A DNA stretch of 64,000 nucleotides from contig NZ_CAMYMD010000001.1 in assembly GCF_947259555.1 (NCBI RefSeq), positions 1-64,000 on the forward strand. Direction: 5' to 3'. Made by a program: the position numbers and the translations under genes. Positions 8,729 through 16,793 of this stretch are shown here, piece after piece; position 1 is the first letter of the stretch, and the number at the start of each line of letters is the position of its first letter. The DNA comes from an uncultured Roseovarius sp. (lineage in GTDB: Bacteria; Pseudomonadota; Alphaproteobacteria; Rhodobacterales; Rhodobacteraceae). Under the pieces are notes generated by a model that was not told the DNA's origin, made no database searches, and worked only from the letters and a program-made list of their open reading frames with translations.

Positions 8729-8950
8729 ATGGCTAATATAGCAACGAATATTTCCGCGTCGCCGCTGCGTGACACGTGGAAGCGGTTTACTGCGGCTCTG
8801 GTGCGGGGCATCGAAGCACAGCACAACGTGACGGCCCGCCGGAACCGTATTGACGCCCTCGAGGCGAAATCCGATGAGGAGCTGGCCAAGATGGGCCTGC
8901 GCCGCGAAGACATCGTATACCACGTCTTCAAGGATCTGTTCTACGCCTGA
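8729..8950 (+). CDS. DUF1127 domain small protein
   Basis: This 73-residue protein has the DUF1127 pattern: an N-terminal amphipathic segment, then DALEAKSDEELAKMGLRREDI. DUF1127 proteins in alphaproteobacteria are small, Arg-rich proteins, some of them RNA-binding and affecting phosphate or stress physiology (for example CcaF1 in Rhodobacter). The start has GAGG 9 nt upstream. The gene stands alone and is followed by a GC-rich hairpin. Confidence 0.8.
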   Translation: MANIATNISASPLRDTWKRFTAALVRGIEAQHNVTARRNRIDALEAKSDEELAKMGLRREDIVYHVFKDLFYA

Positions 8951-8980
8951 GCGCCGGTGTTTGGATGGTGCCATAGTCTT

Positions 8981-9002
8981 GCCCCGGCCGCTGCGCCGGG
9001 GC
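8981..9002. terminator. GC-rich hairpin between DUF1127 and DUF6505 genes
   Basis: GCCCCGGC (8981-8988) pairs perfectly with GCCGGGGC (8995-9002) around a 6-nt loop. It lies 30 bp after the DUF1127 stop and 30 bp before the end of the convergent DUF6505 gene, so it may terminate both. Only short T tracts flank it. Confidence 0.55.
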
Positions 9003-9031
9003 GGTCTGTTTGGCAGGTTGCTGAGTCTCGG

Positions 9032-9511
9032 CTATTCGTCGAGCGAGCCATGGATCGCGAATTGCTCGAGGTCCGCCTCCTGCGCCTCGATCATGCTGTA
9101 GGTTTCGCGCACGCCGCCCTCGGTCAATTCACGCAGGACGGTCAGTAGCGTATTGGGCGCGTGATCGTCACACAGGTCCCCCATATGCGCCAGTTCATCG
9201 CGCGCCACGGGCAGCGCCGCCTCGGGCGAGGGCGCGCCGTAAAACTCGACAAAATGCTGAGCAAGGGTTTGGGCCAGTGTCTCGACCTCGGCCTGCTCGA
9301 TCTGCGTCACCGCAACGAAGGTCACCCGGCCAAAGGTCTCCAGCCCGAGCCAGCCATTGGCGAATGCCTGTCGGGATTTGCCTGTCAGATCAGCCTCGGA
9401 CCAGTTGGAAAACTCGAATCCGCCCGAGATGCACCATTCGCCGGTGCGCGCGGGGCTGTGATAGACGCGTTGGTCGCTTTCGTCGAAATGGATCGCGCGG
9501 GCGAGTTTCAT
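9032..9511 (-). CDS. DUF6505 family protein
   Basis: This 159-residue soluble protein begins MKLARAIHFDESD and contains the WCISGGFEFSNW segment, as in conserved Rhodobacterales proteins called DUF6505. No enzymatic motif is known to me. Its start overlaps the stop of the ligase-like gene upstream as ATGA, so it is the last gene of a four-gene minus-strand operon with mrp. Function is unknown; a link to Fe-S or cofactor transfer is only guilt by association. Confidence 0.7.
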   Translation of the reverse strand: MKLARAIHFDESDQRVYHSPARTGEWCISGGFEFSNWSEADLTGKSRQAFANGWLGLETFGRVTFVAVTQIEQAEVETLAQTLAQHFVEFYGAPSPEAALPVARDELAHMGDLCDDHAPNTLLTVLRELTEGGVRETYSMIEAQEADLEQFAIHGSLDE

Positions 9512-10215
9512 TGCGGGGTCTCCAGGCGGGTGCTGAGGGGGATGAGATGTGTGGTATCGTTGTCACGGATGAGAATGCCAAAGCGGTCGTCGACGCCGAG
9601 ATAGGTGCCGCTGTGGCCGTCAATGGTGATGTCCTCGCCGATGCCATGGGCCAGACCGCGCCATTCGGCATGCAGCACCTTGGGGCCGCCGTCTTCCCAC
9701 CGGTTGATCCAGACCAGCGTGTGCCGGGCCCAAGCCTCCAGCAATCCCACGGGATCGACCTCGGCGCAGCCCTCGTCATAGAGCGCGGTCTGATCGGGCG
9801 CGTCGCCGGGCCGCTCGGTGATCTGGATCAGCGGCAGTTCAAGGCCGACGACGAGCCAACCGGGCTCTGCATCCGGTGCGGTACCACCCGCCGCGACGCG
9901 CAGCCGTCCGCAGGCGGCACCATTGACGCGCAGCCCGCCTGACCATTCCAAGTGCACGGCCACTTCGGGCGGAGCGAGCGCGCCGAGCGCGTTCTGGAAG
10001 CCGACGCCGCAGGCGGGCAGCATCGCCATCGCGTCTTCGAGCGGGACCTCGGGGGCCATGACGATGGCGGCCAACAGGTGATTGGCCGTCACGTTATGCA
10101 CGATAAGCCCCGCGTCACAGCCCAAGGCGGCCATGGCGCAGGCCTTCTCGAACGGGTCGATCGCGCCCTCGACGGCGAGGCCGGACATGAGCGGTGGAAA
10201 GCTCGGCTCGCTCAT
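9508..10215 (-). CDS. Biotin/lipoate protein ligase-like protein (DUF4444 tail)
   Basis: The 235-residue chain resembles a biotin/lipoyl protein ligase catalytic domain (EWSGGLRVNGAACGRLRVA and LVVGLELPLI in the central sheet). A C-terminal ~60-residue part follows (GEDITIDGHSGTYLGVDDRFGILIRD), which in BirA-like proteins is the C-terminal SH3-like domain. The usual GRGR adenylate motif is not visible, so activity is uncertain. It overlaps mrp upstream and DUF6505 downstream by ATGA junctions, which implies translational coupling. Confidence 0.7.
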   Translation of the reverse strand: MSEPSFPPLMSGLAVEGAIDPFEKACAMAALGCDAGLIVHNVTANHLLAAIVMAPEVPLEDAMAMLPACGVGFQNALGALAPPEVAVHLEWSGGLRVNGAACGRLRVAAGGTAPDAEPGWLVVGLELPLIQITERPGDAPDQTALYDEGCAEVDPVGLLEAWARHTLVWINRWEDGGPKVLHAEWRGLAHGIGEDITIDGHSGTYLGVDDRFGILIRDNDTTHLIPLSTRLETPQ

Positions 10216-11276
10216 GCAATGCCCTGTGCTATCAACTGGCGGGCCACGTCGCGAAACGCCTGTGCCTGCGCGCTCTCGGGCTTTGAGACCACGATGGGCG
10301 CACCGCCATCCGAGGCGAGGCGAATATCGAGATGCAGCGGAATTTCCGCCAGCAACGGCACGCCAAGCTTCTCGGCCTCGGCCTTGACGCCGCCATGGCC
10401 AAAGACGTGTTCCTCATGGCCGCAATTGGAGCAGATATGCGTGCTCATGTTCTCGATCATGCCCAGTACCGGCACGTGCAGCTGGGTGAACATGTCGATC
10501 CCCTTGCGGGCATCCAAGAGCGCCACGTCCTGCGGCGTGGAGACGATGATCGCACCGTCTACTTGCGCCTTTTGCGCCAGCGTCATCGAGACGTCGCCGG
10601 TGCCGGGCGGAAGATCAACGAGCAGGCAATCGAGCGCGCCCCATTGCACCTGCATCAGCATCTGTTGCAGCGCCCCCATCAGCATCGGGCCGCGCCAGAC
10701 CACCGCCTGACCCTCGTTGGTCATCAGGCCGATGGACATCATCGTCACGCCGTGGTTGCGCATCGGCAGGATGGTCTTGCCATCGGGGCTGGCGGGGCGG
10801 CCCGACACGCCGAGCATGCGCGGCTGCGAGGGCCCGTAGACATCCGCATCCAGCAGCCCCACGCGCCGCCCCTCGGCGGCGAGCGCGCAGGCGAGGTTGG
10901 CCGAGACGGTGGATTTGCCGACGCCACCCTTGCCCGAGGCGATGGCGATCAGGTGATTGACGCCGGGCACCTTTTCAGGGCCTTTCGGCTCGGCGGTCTT
11001 GGCGGGTTTCAGGTCGGGCGGGGCCTTGGCGGAATGGCCGGTCAGCACGACCGAGACGGTCTCGGCCCCCGGCAGCGCCTTGACCGCCGCTTCGGCCGCG
11101 TCGCGCACCGGATTGTAGGCCTCGGCCTTGGCCGGGTCGATCTCGAGCACGAACCGCACCGCGCCGCCCTCGACGGTCAGCGCGCGCATCACACCCGCCG
11201 CCACGATATCCGATCCGCTCACCGGATCGGTGATGTCTTTCAGCGCCGCAAGGACGCCATCCCTTGTCAATGCCAC
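10212..11276 (-). CDS. mrp: Mrp/NBP35-type P-loop ATPase, Fe-S cluster carrier
   Basis: This is an Mrp/ApbC family protein (354 aa) that carries or transfers [4Fe-4S] clusters. The N-terminal MIP18-like domain (~1-80) is followed by a Pro/Lys linker and the ATPase domain with deviant Walker A GKGGVGKST (115-123), LLDADVYGPSQPRML, and a CSNC pair in THICSNCGHEEH that binds the bridging cluster. It is the second gene of the operon after a small DUF6494 gene, whose stop lies 1 bp before the mrp start codon. Confidence 0.92.
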   Translation of the reverse strand: MALTRDGVLAALKDITDPVSGSDIVAAGVMRALTVEGGAVRFVLEIDPAKAEAYNPVRDAAEAAVKALPGAETVSVVLTGHSAKAPPDLKPAKTAEPKGPEKVPGVNHLIAIASGKGGVGKSTVSANLACALAAEGRRVGLLDADVYGPSQPRMLGVSGRPASPDGKTILPMRNHGVTMMSIGLMTNEGQAVVWRGPMLMGALQQMLMQVQWGALDCLLVDLPPGTGDVSMTLAQKAQVDGAIIVSTPQDVALLDARKGIDMFTQLHVPVLGMIENMSTHICSNCGHEEHVFGHGGVKAEAEKLGVPLLAEIPLHLDIRLASDGGAPIVVSKPESAQAQAFRDVARQLIAQGIA

Positions 11277-11277
11277 G

Positions 11278-11472
11278 TCAGTCCTGCCCTTTGATCTTGC
11301 CGGTCACGGTATGTTCGACATCGAGACCCTCGACCGTCAGCACAACCTTGGCCTCGAATTCCTGCCCGGCGGTGGCGCCTTTCTTGCGCAGGCCCTCCTC
11401 GATGGCCTGTTGCGAGGTGACGCCCACCTGCTTGAGGAATTTGCGCATCGACATGTTGAAATCGTCGCTCAT
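11278..11472 (-). CDS. DUF6494 family small protein
   Basis: This 64-residue protein (MSDDFNMSMRKFLKQVG start) is the DUF6494 type found upstream of mrp in Rhodobacterales. A helical N-terminal half is followed by a short beta-rich part (EFEAKVVLTVEGLDVEHTVTGKI). It is the first gene of the minus-strand operon and lies 63 bp from the divergent cytochrome fusion gene, so the operon promoter must lie in that space. The biochemical role is unknown. Confidence 0.75.
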   Translation of the reverse strand: MSDDFNMSMRKFLKQVGVTSQQAIEEGLRKKGATAGQEFEAKVVLTVEGLDVEHTVTGKIKGQD

Positions 11473-11535
11473 CGGTTTCTCCCTTCATGGTTCAGAATGC
11501 TTGACGCCGATATAGGCGTTTTCCTAGGTTTGGGT

Positions 11536-12309
11536 ATGCGTGGAGTGATCTCTCATCTTGCAAACCGTCTGTGGATCGTGGTTGCGGCTCTTGGCCTCCT
11601 GCTTGGCGTGGATCAAGCCCGCGCCGATGACAAGAGGTTTCGGCTGAGCGCGCCTGCCGTCCTCGTCGATAGCGGGTTGCTCGATTACCTGCTGCCGCGG
11701 TTTTCGCTCAAGACCGGGGTGCGGATCGAGGTCGTCGGTGTGGCCGATGAGGCGGATGTCACGCTTGGCCGTGAAACGGGGCGTGCCGTCTTCAAGGGGG
11801 AGGGTGCCGTGTGGCGCATGGCGCGTGCGGGCGATCATCCGGGGGCGGCGCGGTTTGCTGAGTGGCTGACCTCCGAGATCGGGCAGCGCACTGTCACCAG
11901 CTACGAGGTTGCGGGGCGCGCGCCCTTTACGCTGCCGGAGGTGGCCGAAGAGGCCGAGGCCGTACCCGACTTTGATGGCGACGCTTCCGAGGGCAAGCGG
12001 GTGTCGCTGACGCAATGTGGGCGCTGTCATGTGGTAGCGCCCGAGAACCGGATGAACGCCATGGGCTCCACACCGTCTTTTGCCGTGCTGCGCACAATGC
12101 CCGACTGGGCGGCGCGGTTTCAGAGCTTTTACGCGCTCAGGCCGCATGCTGCCTTTACCCAGGTCGAGGATGTGACCGCGCCGTTCCCGATCAACCGGCC
12201 CTCGCCCATCGTGCCCGTCGAGGTGACGCTCGACGAGGTGGAGGCGATCCTGGCCTATGTGGCGGAGATGGCCCCCGCCGATCTGGGCGCGCCGATTCAA
12301 TTTCAGTGA
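11536..12309 (+). CDS. Exported cytochrome c with truncated TupA-like (tungstate-binding) domain
   Basis: The 257-residue protein begins with a signal peptide (~1-30, ending DQARA). Residues ~35-75 match the start of tungstate/molybdate-binding TupA proteins (RLSAPAVLVDSGLLDYLLPRF), and ~98-133 match their C-terminal end (HPGAARFAEWLTSEIGQ). The ~150-residue core between is missing. Residues ~150-247 form a cytochrome c domain with CGRCH at 161-165. Its place beside formate dehydrogenase, a Mo/W enzyme, may be meaningful. The start at 11536 gives the best signal peptide, but its SD is weak. It ends overlapping the convergent polyferredoxin gene by 7 bp. Confidence 0.72.
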   Translation: MRGVISHLANRLWIVVAALGLLLGVDQARADDKRFRLSAPAVLVDSGLLDYLLPRFSLKTGVRIEVVGVADEADVTLGRETGRAVFKGEGAVWRMARAGDHPGAARFAEWLTSEIGQRTVTSYEVAGRAPFTLPEVAEEAEAVPDFDGDASEGKRVSLTQCGRCHVVAPENRMNAMGSTPSFAVLRTMPDWAARFQSFYALRPHAAFTQVEDVTAPFPINRPSPIVPVEVTLDEVEAILAYVAEMAPADLGAPIQFQ

Positions 12310-14258
12310 TCCTTACGCTTGCTGAGGTAATCCTCGGTGGTGCGCACGCGCGGGCGCGGGCCTGCGGCGAACGGATTGTCGCCCGAGTGGAACTGCGCGT
12401 TGATCCGGCAGCCTTCGCACATCTGGATCATCCTTGCGGCATCCGAGGTGGCGAACATCGAATGCTTGCCCGCCAGTTTCTCGGTGATCCGCTCAATGGT
12501 GGATTTTGAGCCGAAAAGCACGCCGCATTCGATGCAGGCGAACGGCTCTTCCTCGTTGAGCACCACTTGGGTGAGGGCGCTGTCGTCGAGATTCATCTGC
12601 GGCTCCAGCGTGATCGCCTTTTCGGGGCAGATCGTGGCGCAGATGCCGCATTGCAGGCAGGCATCCTCTTGGAACCTAAGTTGCGGCAGGTCCTCATTGT
12701 CCATCAGCGCGCCCGAGGGGCAGAGCGACACGCAGGAGAGGCAGAGCGTGCAGGCATCCTGATCGACCAGCACCGCGCCATAGGGGGCGGCACCGGGCAG
12801 GGGCAGGGTGCCGCCATCGGTGTTGAGCGCGCGGGCCGCGAGGCGGGCGACCTGACGGCGGCTGCCCATCGGCAAGACCGGCTCGGACAGCGCCGGGGCA
12901 GGTTCGGCGTCATAGAGCGCATCGCAGAGCGCGTCGGGATCGGCGAGGTCGAGCATCCCGACAGGCGCACCGCCTGCCATCGCTTGTGCGAGCGGCACCT
13001 CTTGGTCGAGCGCGTCGCGCTCGGTGCGCGGCGACAGCAGGACCCATACGGCCCCAAAGCCCGAGGCGAGGGCGGCGAGGATCTCGGCATGGCCAAAGCC
13101 CGAGAGCGCCGACACTTCCAGCGGGATCACATCGGCGGGCAACCCGCGCCCATGGCGCGCGGCGAGGCGGATCATCTCGGACCCGTGGCTCGCGTCATGC
13201 ACCAGCAGGCGCGGCGCCTCGCCGCCAGCCTTGCGATAGGCCGAGGCGAGCGTCTGGATGCGCCGAAACGTCATGTCGGGCGGCGGCGCGTCATAGGTGA
13301 TCGCGCCTGAGGGGCAGCGCGCGGCGCAGGCGCCGCAGCCCGCGCAGATCATCGGGTCAATGCTGACATGATCGCCATCGGGTGAGATTGCGCCAGTGGG
13401 GCAGATATCAAGACATTTGCTGCACCCGGTCTGCTCGGCGCGGCTATGCGCGCAAATCAGCGGCTCGAGCGCCACGTAGAGCGGTTTCTCAAACGTGCCG
13501 ATCATCTGCGCCGCCTCGAAGACCGCGTCCGAGACCGCCGTCAGACTGCCGGGATCGGCGCGCAGATAGCCCTCGCGTTTCTGCGGGGCGGGGAACATCG
13601 GCGTGCCCCCCGTAAGGTCGAGAATGACATCGCATTGCGTCTGCCCGCCGTCACGGGGCGCGGTCCAGCGCAGCGCGCCGCGCCCGCCGGGATTGACCTG
13701 TTGCAGCGCGTCGAGGCGTAACTCGAACTGGCCCAAGGACCCGCTTGCCTGCGTGATACGGCCCCGAATGGCGTCGAACTCACGCGCCTCGGGTGGGTCG
13801 GTGTCATCTGTCAGCAGCACCGTGACCCCCAGAAGCGGGGCCAGTTTTTCGGCGGCGGGCAGCACCACGTCGGAGGCTCCGACGATCAGGCAGAGCCCTT
13901 CGGAAACCACGTCGAGGGTCTTTTCCGGGGGTGTCGGCAGCGCCGCTTCGGCCAGCAATGCGGCCATTTTGGGTAGTTTCGGGGCCGGATCGTCGGACCA
14001 GCCGGCCCGGTCGCGCAGATCGACAAGGGCGGGGGTGTCGGCCTCCAGATCGGCGGCCAGCTCCTCGAAGATCCGGGCCTCCTGCGCGCAGCAAATAATT
14101 GCCTCGCCGCCCTCGATCGCCTTGGCCGCCGACCCGATCTCGTCGGTGCAAAGCGCGCTGTGCAGCCGCGAGCAGGGCAGACCGGTGGCCGTCTCCAGCC
14201 CGTCGGCGTCAAGCGTTTGTGACGCAGAACAGTCACACAATATCAGTTGCTTAGGCAT
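12303..14258 (-). CDS. Multi-cluster 4Fe-4S ferredoxin-like protein of the formate dehydrogenase region
   Basis: This 651-residue cytoplasmic protein has a first half with an NAD/flavin-like fold region and a second half rich in cluster motifs. Two tandem sets of CxxCxxC-type ferredoxin motifs occur at ~residues 275-320 (CSKCLDICPTG, CAGCGACAARCPSG) and ~500-555 (CTLCLSCVSLCPSG, CLQCGICATICPEK), followed by a CIECG and a C-terminal CEGCR. Such proteins lie next to fdh operons in Proteobacteria; the exact electron partner is unknown. MPKQLILCDC at 14258 is the likely start; the longer frame from 14327 has no support. It is divergent from DUF3305. Confidence 0.82.
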   Translation of the reverse strand: MPKQLILCDCSASQTLDADGLETATGLPCSRLHSALCTDEIGSAAKAIEGGEAIICCAQEARIFEELAADLEADTPALVDLRDRAGWSDDPAPKLPKMAALLAEAALPTPPEKTLDVVSEGLCLIVGASDVVLPAAEKLAPLLGVTVLLTDDTDPPEAREFDAIRGRITQASGSLGQFELRLDALQQVNPGGRGALRWTAPRDGGQTQCDVILDLTGGTPMFPAPQKREGYLRADPGSLTAVSDAVFEAAQMIGTFEKPLYVALEPLICAHSRAEQTGCSKCLDICPTGAISPDGDHVSIDPMICAGCGACAARCPSGAITYDAPPPDMTFRRIQTLASAYRKAGGEAPRLLVHDASHGSEMIRLAARHGRGLPADVIPLEVSALSGFGHAEILAALASGFGAVWVLLSPRTERDALDQEVPLAQAMAGGAPVGMLDLADPDALCDALYDAEPAPALSEPVLPMGSRRQVARLAARALNTDGGTLPLPGAAPYGAVLVDQDACTLCLSCVSLCPSGALMDNEDLPQLRFQEDACLQCGICATICPEKAITLEPQMNLDDSALTQVVLNEEEPFACIECGVLFGSKSTIERITEKLAGKHSMFATSDAARMIQMCEGCRINAQFHSGDNPFAAGPRPRVRTTEDYLSKRKDH

Positions 14259-14652
14259 TTTCACCCCGGGTGTTTTGCACGGCTGGGAAGGCGACGTTTT
14301 CCGTCTGTTCGGCGTAAGAGTAGGCACGATTCGAAGCCCTCGTAAACAGCAATTCGAATCACGATGTTCGGCCAGAGGGCACCTTGAGCGGATGATTTTA
14401 ATCCCGATTGATTCTGTTTGGATTCAGTGTCTTGCAATGCGGCGTTGCAGCATCGAACGGGCCGATGTGGACAATTTGACCATCCGGGGTCTGGTCGGGT
14501 GTCATGCCGGTCCAAAATGTCCGCCTGTGTTTCAAAGTGGACCGTTGCACACAAAAAGGGCTTTGCGCGGTCAGGAAACTGGACCAATCTGGTGTCAACG
14601 CAGCAAGGGGATGGCACGACGCGTGACCCATAGCCACGAAAAAGAGGTGACG
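14259..14652. promoter_or_regulatory. 394-bp divergent control region of the formate dehydrogenase cluster
   Basis: There is no gene here. The region separates the polyferredoxin gene (minus) from DUF3305 (plus), so it must hold both promoters. The clearest structure is GATTCGAA (14328-14335) and its exact inverse TTCGAATC (14353-14360), 25 bp apart centre to centre, each also containing the palindrome TTCGAA. A weaker pair GGTCCA/TGGACC lies near 14510-14545. No convincing sigma-54 element with correct GG-N10-GC spacing was found. Confidence 0.5.
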
Positions 14653-15201
14653 ATGCCGGTGGGGATCGTGATCCGAAAGTCGCCCGGTGTGACCCGGTGG
14701 GCGGCGTGGTCTTGGCGGGCTGTGGCGCTCTTGCCCGGGGCCGGTCCTGCCGAGTGGCGCGAATTGCGCCGCGAGGGCGAGGCGGTGGAGTACCATGCCG
14801 CGACCGTGCAGGTCGAATTGCACCACACCCAGACAGAAGCGTATCTGCAAGGCCTTTCGGCCAAGGTTCCCGCCGTTTACGTGGTGATGCGCAACGGGGC
14901 GGCGGCGCATCGTGACGGCGCGCCGCTCGATGTGGTGCTGGCCACCGCGTCACCGTTTGAGGCGCAGGATTATGCCGATACCGGCGAAGAGATCGTCGAG
15001 AAGGTGCCGATGCCTGAAGGTCTGGTGGCGTGGGTGCGTGATTTTGTCGAGGCGCATCATCAGGACGAGGAATTCAAGAAACGCCGCCGCGACAAGCGGA
15101 CGATCGGCGATGCGCAGGATGGCATCGGCGATCCGCGCATTCCGCAGATGAGCGACGTGTATCGCGCGCCGGTGATGGCGCGCAAAGGGAGGCTGCATTG
15201 A
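14653..15201 (+). CDS. DUF3305 family protein (formate dehydrogenase cluster)
   Basis: The 182-residue protein starts MPVGIVIRKSPGVTRW and matches DUF3305, a family found almost only at fdh loci beside DUF3306. No catalytic motif is known; the C-terminal ~30 residues are basic. The start at 14653 has SD AGAGGTGA at good spacing; the ATG at 14611 sits directly on its own AAGGGG and is less likely. It opens the plus-strand fdh transcript, and its stop overlaps the TTG start of DUF3306. Confidence 0.82.
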   Translation: MPVGIVIRKSPGVTRWAAWSWRAVALLPGAGPAEWRELRREGEAVEYHAATVQVELHHTQTEAYLQGLSAKVPAVYVVMRNGAAAHRDGAPLDVVLATASPFEAQDYADTGEEIVEKVPMPEGLVAWVRDFVEAHHQDEEFKKRRRDKRTIGDAQDGIGDPRIPQMSDVYRAPVMARKGRLH

Positions 15202-15812
15202 GCCGGGGCGGCGATTTCTGGTCGCGCCGCAAGGCGCAGGTCGAGGCGGAGGCCGAGGCACAGGCCCGCGCGACGGAGGCCGAGGCGCGCGCCGTGCAGG
15301 ACGCGGAGCAGGCAGAGAAAAGCGATGCCGAGCTGTGCGAAGAACTGGGCCTGCCCGATCCCGATACCTTGCAGCCCGGTGACGATTTTCGCGCCTTCAT
15401 GGCAAAAGCGGTGCCGGACCGGTTGCGCCGCCGGGCGCTGCGGCGTCTGTGGCTGAGCAACCCGGCGCTCGCCAATCTCGACGGGCTGCTCGATTATGGC
15501 GAGGATTTCACCGACAGCGCCACCGTGATCGAGAACATGCAGACCGCCTATCAGGTCGGCAAGGGCATGACCGCTCATGTCGAGGAAATGGCGCGGCAGG
15601 CCGAGGCCGAGGCGCAGGCGACGGAGGAGCCCGAGGCGGAAGACATTCCGGCAGAGGCCGAAGACGAAACCCCGCAGGTCGCGGAGGCCGAGGCGCCGCA
15701 GGAGATGGCAGAGCCCTACGCCTGGGCCGAAAGTCCCGAGGCCGAGGAAGCCGCACCGCCGCGCCGCCGCATGCGGTTCGAATTTGATGACACTGCCGGA
15801 ACATCGGCATGA
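15198..15812 (+). CDS. DUF3306 family protein (formate dehydrogenase cluster)
   Basis: The product (204 aa) has the DUF3306 core FWSRRKAQVEAE near the start and RALRRLWLSNPALANLDGLLDY at ~80-100. A long acidic Ala/Glu-rich tail follows, then a basic RRRMRFEFDD end. It starts at TTG with a strong SD (AAAGGGAGG, 5-nt spacing), and the start overlaps the upstream stop codon, so translation is probably coupled. DUF3306 is regarded as a formate dehydrogenase maturation or assembly factor by neighbourhood only. Confidence 0.82.
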   Translation: MSRGGDFWSRRKAQVEAEAEAQARATEAEARAVQDAEQAEKSDAELCEELGLPDPDTLQPGDDFRAFMAKAVPDRLRRRALRRLWLSNPALANLDGLLDYGEDFTDSATVIENMQTAYQVGKGMTAHVEEMARQAEAEAQATEEPEAEDIPAEAEDETPQVAEAEAPQEMAEPYAWAESPEAEEAAPPRRRMRFEFDDTAGTSA

Positions 15813-16438
15813 CCCAGCACGAGGCCCTTATGCAAGACCAGACCGCCACGCCGGAGATCACCGAAGAGGACGCGCTGCGCGCCGATCTCTATGATTTCCT
15901 CGCCGCCCTTCTGGCGCGCCCGCCGGGGCAGGACCTGCTCGACAAGACCGCCGCGCTGAGCGGCGATCAGAGCGACATGGGGCAGGCCATCGCGGCGCTG
16001 GCCCGCGTTGCGCGGGTCAGTAAGCCCGGGGCGGTCGAGAGCGAGTTCAACGCGCTTTTCATCGGGCTGGGCCGGGGCGAGCTTTTGCCCTATGCCAGCT
16101 ACTACCTGACCGGCTTTCTCAACGAAAAGCCGCTCGCCGGTCTGCGCCGGGACATGGCCGCGCGCGGCATGACGCGGGCCGAGAATGTCTATGAGCCCGA
16201 GGACAATATCGCGTCCTGCATGGAGATGATGGCAGGGCTGATCCGGGGCCGGTTCGGCAAACCGGCGACGCTGGCCGAGCAACAGGTGTTCTTTGCCAAG
16301 CATGTCGGCCCATGGGCCGGGCATTTTTTCAGCGATTTGGAGGCCGCGCGCAATTCGGTTCTCTATGCCTCGGTCGGCGCTGTCGGCCGGGTGTTTATGG
16401 AGATCGAGGCGCAGGGCTTTCGGATGAGCGCGGGCTGA
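15809..16438 (+). CDS. TorD/DmsD-type molybdoenzyme chaperone
   Basis: This 209-residue all-helical protein fits the TorD family: LRADLYDFLAALLARPP, FNALFIGLGRGELLPYASYYLTG and the EPEDNIASCMEMMAGLI segment carrying the family's E(P)DH-like region. TorD chaperones bind the Tat signal of a molybdoenzyme and hold it until the cofactor is inserted. Here the client is surely the catalytic subunit two genes downstream. It overlaps DUF3306 by ATGA. Confidence 0.85.
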   Translation: MTQHEALMQDQTATPEITEEDALRADLYDFLAALLARPPGQDLLDKTAALSGDQSDMGQAIAALARVARVSKPGAVESEFNALFIGLGRGELLPYASYYLTGFLNEKPLAGLRRDMAARGMTRAENVYEPEDNIASCMEMMAGLIRGRFGKPATLAEQQVFFAKHVGPWAGHFFSDLEAARNSVLYASVGAVGRVFMEIEAQGFRMSAG

Positions 16439-16494
16439 TCCCGCGCCTTAACCGGTGGGCAGCCGCCTGCCATAACCAGAGGAGGGGAACCTTC

Positions 16495-16686
16495 ATGACC
16501 CGGAAACCCGAGGATGGCAGCAGCCGCCGCGATTTCCTCAAAATGGCCGCCACCGGCGCGCCCGCTGTCGCGGTCGCAAGCGTGGTGACCACGGGCAAGG
16601 CCGAAGCCGCCGAGCCCGACCTGACATCCGACAAGATGCAGGACACCGCGCATACCCGCGCGTATTTTGACAGCGCCCGGTTCTAA
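16495..16686 (+). CDS. Small Tat-signal protein of the formate dehydrogenase region
   Basis: The 63-residue product has a twin-arginine signal (SSRRDFLKMAATGAPAVAVAS) and a ~30-residue mature part with no Cys. It matches the small Tat target commonly encoded just before fdh catalytic subunits in Proteobacteria. The start is backed by GAGGAGGGG. Its function is unknown; it may be exported as a small subunit or act as a decoy Tat substrate for the TorD chaperone, which is speculation. Confidence 0.82.
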   Translation: MTRKPEDGSSRRDFLKMAATGAPAVAVASVVTTGKAEAAEPDLTSDKMQDTAHTRAYFDSARF

Positions 16687-16761
16687 GTTCCGGACGCCGT
16701 CCCACACCGCTGACGACTGGTTGCGTGACGCCCGACTGTCAGGGGAAACCGCAGTACCCAG

Positions 16762-16773
16762 CCTGAATTCAGG
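16762..16773. repeat. 12-bp palindrome before the fdh catalytic gene
   Basis: CCTGAATTCAGG is a perfect 12-bp palindrome 20 bp before the start codon of the catalytic subunit, just upstream of its GGGAGGAG SD. It could be an operator or a small structure next to the ribosome site. A single copy gives weak support. Confidence 0.35.
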
Positions 16774-16793
16774 CCCAGGGAGGAGAGAGAAAC

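Noticed and set aside
14321-14340. Possible sigma-54 promoter (GGCACG...GAAGC) upstream of the polyferredoxin gene
   Set aside because: The GG to GC distance is 11 instead of 10 bases and the TTGC element is missing; the nearby regulator also lacks the GAFTGA loop.
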